Source: Gaiellaceae bacterium (GTDB taxonomy: Bacteria; Actinomycetota; Thermoleophilia; Gaiellales; Gaiellaceae). From it: DNA of 64,000 nucleotides. The translations under genes were made by a program, and so were the position numbers. Location of the stretch: assembly GCA_030446625.1 (NCBI GenBank), contig JAUJMY010000010.1:31535-95534 (forward strand). Reading direction: 5' to 3'. Shown here in pieces: positions 63,182-64,000 of this stretch; the stretch's first letter is position 1; every line of letters starts with the position of its first letter. The notes under the pieces are model-generated. The model made no database searches, was not told the origin of the DNA, and was given only the letters and a program-made list of their open reading frames with translations.

Positions 63182-64000
63182 CAGCCGAACCGTCCCGTCA
63201 CGTAGCCCTCCGTCCGCGGGTCCGCGGGAGTCGTGAAGATCTTCTGCGTCTCGTCGTACTCGACGAGGACCCCCGTGCGGCGCCCGTCGGGCGAGACGTC
63301 GACGCTGAAGAACGCGGTCCGGTCGGCGACGCGCGCGGCCTGCTGCATGTTGTGCGTGACGATCACGATCGTGTAGTCGCGCTTCAGCTCCGCCATCAGG
63401 TCCTCGATCCGCGTCGTCGAGATCGGGTCGAGCGCCGATGCCGGCTCGTCCATCAGGATCACCTCCGGCTCGACCGCGATCGTGCGCGCGATGCAGAGGC
63501 GCTGCTGCTGCCCGCCGGAGAGCGAGGCGCCCGACGCCTTGAGCTTGTCCTTCACCTCGTTCCACAGCGCCGCGCCGCGCAGGCTGCGCTCGACGATCTC
63601 GTCGAGGTCCGCGCGCCGACGCATGCCGTTCAGCTTCAGGCCGGCGACCACGTTGTCATAGATCGACATCATCGGGAAGGGGTTCGGCTTCTGGAAGATC
63701 ATCCCGATGAAGCGCCGGACCCGTACCGGGTCGACCCCCTTCCCGTAGATGTTCTGGTCTGCGAGCAGGATCTCGCCCTCGACGCGCGCCCGGCCCGAGG
63801 TCTCCTCGTGCATCCGGTTGAGGCAGCGCAGGAAGGTCGATTTGCCGCAGCCGGAGGGGCCGATCAGCGCGGTCACGCGGTTCGCCTCGAACGTCATCGA
63901 GACGTCCTTGATCGCCGGCTTGTCGCCGCCGTACCAGGCGCTGACCTGCTTAGCGACGACCGAGTAGGCGGACTTCTCGATCTCGTGGGTCCGTGTCAGG
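63181..64000 (-). CDS. pstB: phosphate ABC transporter ATP-binding protein (N-terminus outside the window)
   Basis: The frame runs from the window edge. It reads [23 protein letters not shown], then Walker [20 protein letters not shown], the PstB-typical [25 protein letters not shown], the signature [16 protein letters not shown], Walker [17 protein letters not shown] and the switch [18 protein letters not shown]. It is the ATPase of the high-affinity phosphate importer. The start codon is at or beyond base 64000. The permease genes pstC and pstA should lie to the right. PhoU follows with a one-base overlap. Confidence 0.95.
   Translation of the reverse strand, partial: LTRTHEIEKSAYSVVAKQVSAWYGGDKPAIKDVSMTFEANRVTALIGPSGCGKSTFLRCLNRMHEETSGRARVEGEILLADQNIYGKGVDPVRVRRFIGMIFQKPNPFPMMSIYDNVVAGLKLNGMRRRADLDEIVERSLRGAALWNEVKDKLKASGASLSGGQQQRLCIARTIAVEPEVILMDEPASALDPISTTRIEDLMAELKRDYTIVIVTHNMQQAARVADRTAFFSVDVSPDGRRTGVLVEYDETQKIFTTPADPRTEGYVTGRFG

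Overview
The window is a very GC-rich (around 70 percent by eye), densely packed stretch of bacterial chromosome. There is no rRNA, tRNA, CRISPR array, integrase or transposase in it. Gene content and order point to a high-GC Gram-positive lineage. The series rpmE, DUF1385, prfA, prmC, sua5, glyA, upp, a WecA/TagO-type transferase, then the F1Fo ATP synthase genes is the old synteny shared by Firmicutes and Actinobacteria. GTG and TTG starts, 4-base ATGA/GTGA overlaps and B12-dependent metabolism fit Actinomycetota; a Thermoleophilia-like (Gaiella/Solirubrobacter) relative is my best guess, not a demonstrated placement.

Layout. 1-4859: a MerR-like regulator cut by the window edge, a cupin, a frameshifted NDP-sugar pyrophosphorylase, UDP-glucose dehydrogenase and an LCP-LytR_C wall-glycopolymer ligase (envelope building). 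4929-8660: cobalamin-dependent methionine synthase behind a structured leader. 8661-29809: the ATP synthase genes on the minus strand (atpZ, atpI, atpB, E, F, H, A, G ... D, C), split between atpG and atpD by about 14 kb. That insert holds a lipoprotein-MoxR-DUF58-BatD-like-VWA-VWA complex, a complete Opp/Dpp-type peptide ABC transporter, an orphan zinc-finger membrane protein and two small lipoproteins. 29858-38005: a kinase-like protein and a surface-polysaccharide block (DUF354, WecA-like, UDP-sugar dehydrogenase, two epimerases, and a TIM-barrel/CapD fusion). 38002-45441: the housekeeping block upp, glyA, sua5, prmC, prfA, OsmC, DUF1385, rpmE and a threonine dehydratase. 45568-49001: ETF-ubiquinone oxidoreductase, etfA and etfB. 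49219-53016: an M23 peptidase, a two-part methylmalonyl-CoA mutase and an MBL-fold hydrolase. 53199-55990: a HEAT-repeat membrane protein paired with a processive family 2 glycosyltransferase. 56021-59639: a broken TSUP permease, cobalamin adenosyltransferase, a truncated GNAT, an unknown gene and an acyl-CoA dehydrogenase. 59760-64000: phosphate uptake (PstS, DUF47, Pit, PhoU, PstB).

How the genes work together. MetH, the mutase and the adenosyltransferase share cobalamin. The acyl-CoA dehydrogenase, ETF and ETF-QO pass electrons from acyl-CoA to the quinone pool that drives the ATP synthase. The dehydrogenases, epimerases, LCP protein and glycosyltransferases point to an elaborate surface glycan.

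Two things run through the whole window. First, many transcription units have a TANNNT -10 element only 6 to 9 bases before the start codon, which predicts widespread leaderless mRNAs and several very compact divergent promoters. Second, about ten genes, including essential ones (atpA, prfA, rpmE), carry single-base indels or a stop. That pattern looks more like consensus errors than decay, so broken genes here should be read with that in mind. The in-frame UAG in the gene for release factor 1, the factor that reads UAG, is the one lesion that also has an attractive biological explanation.
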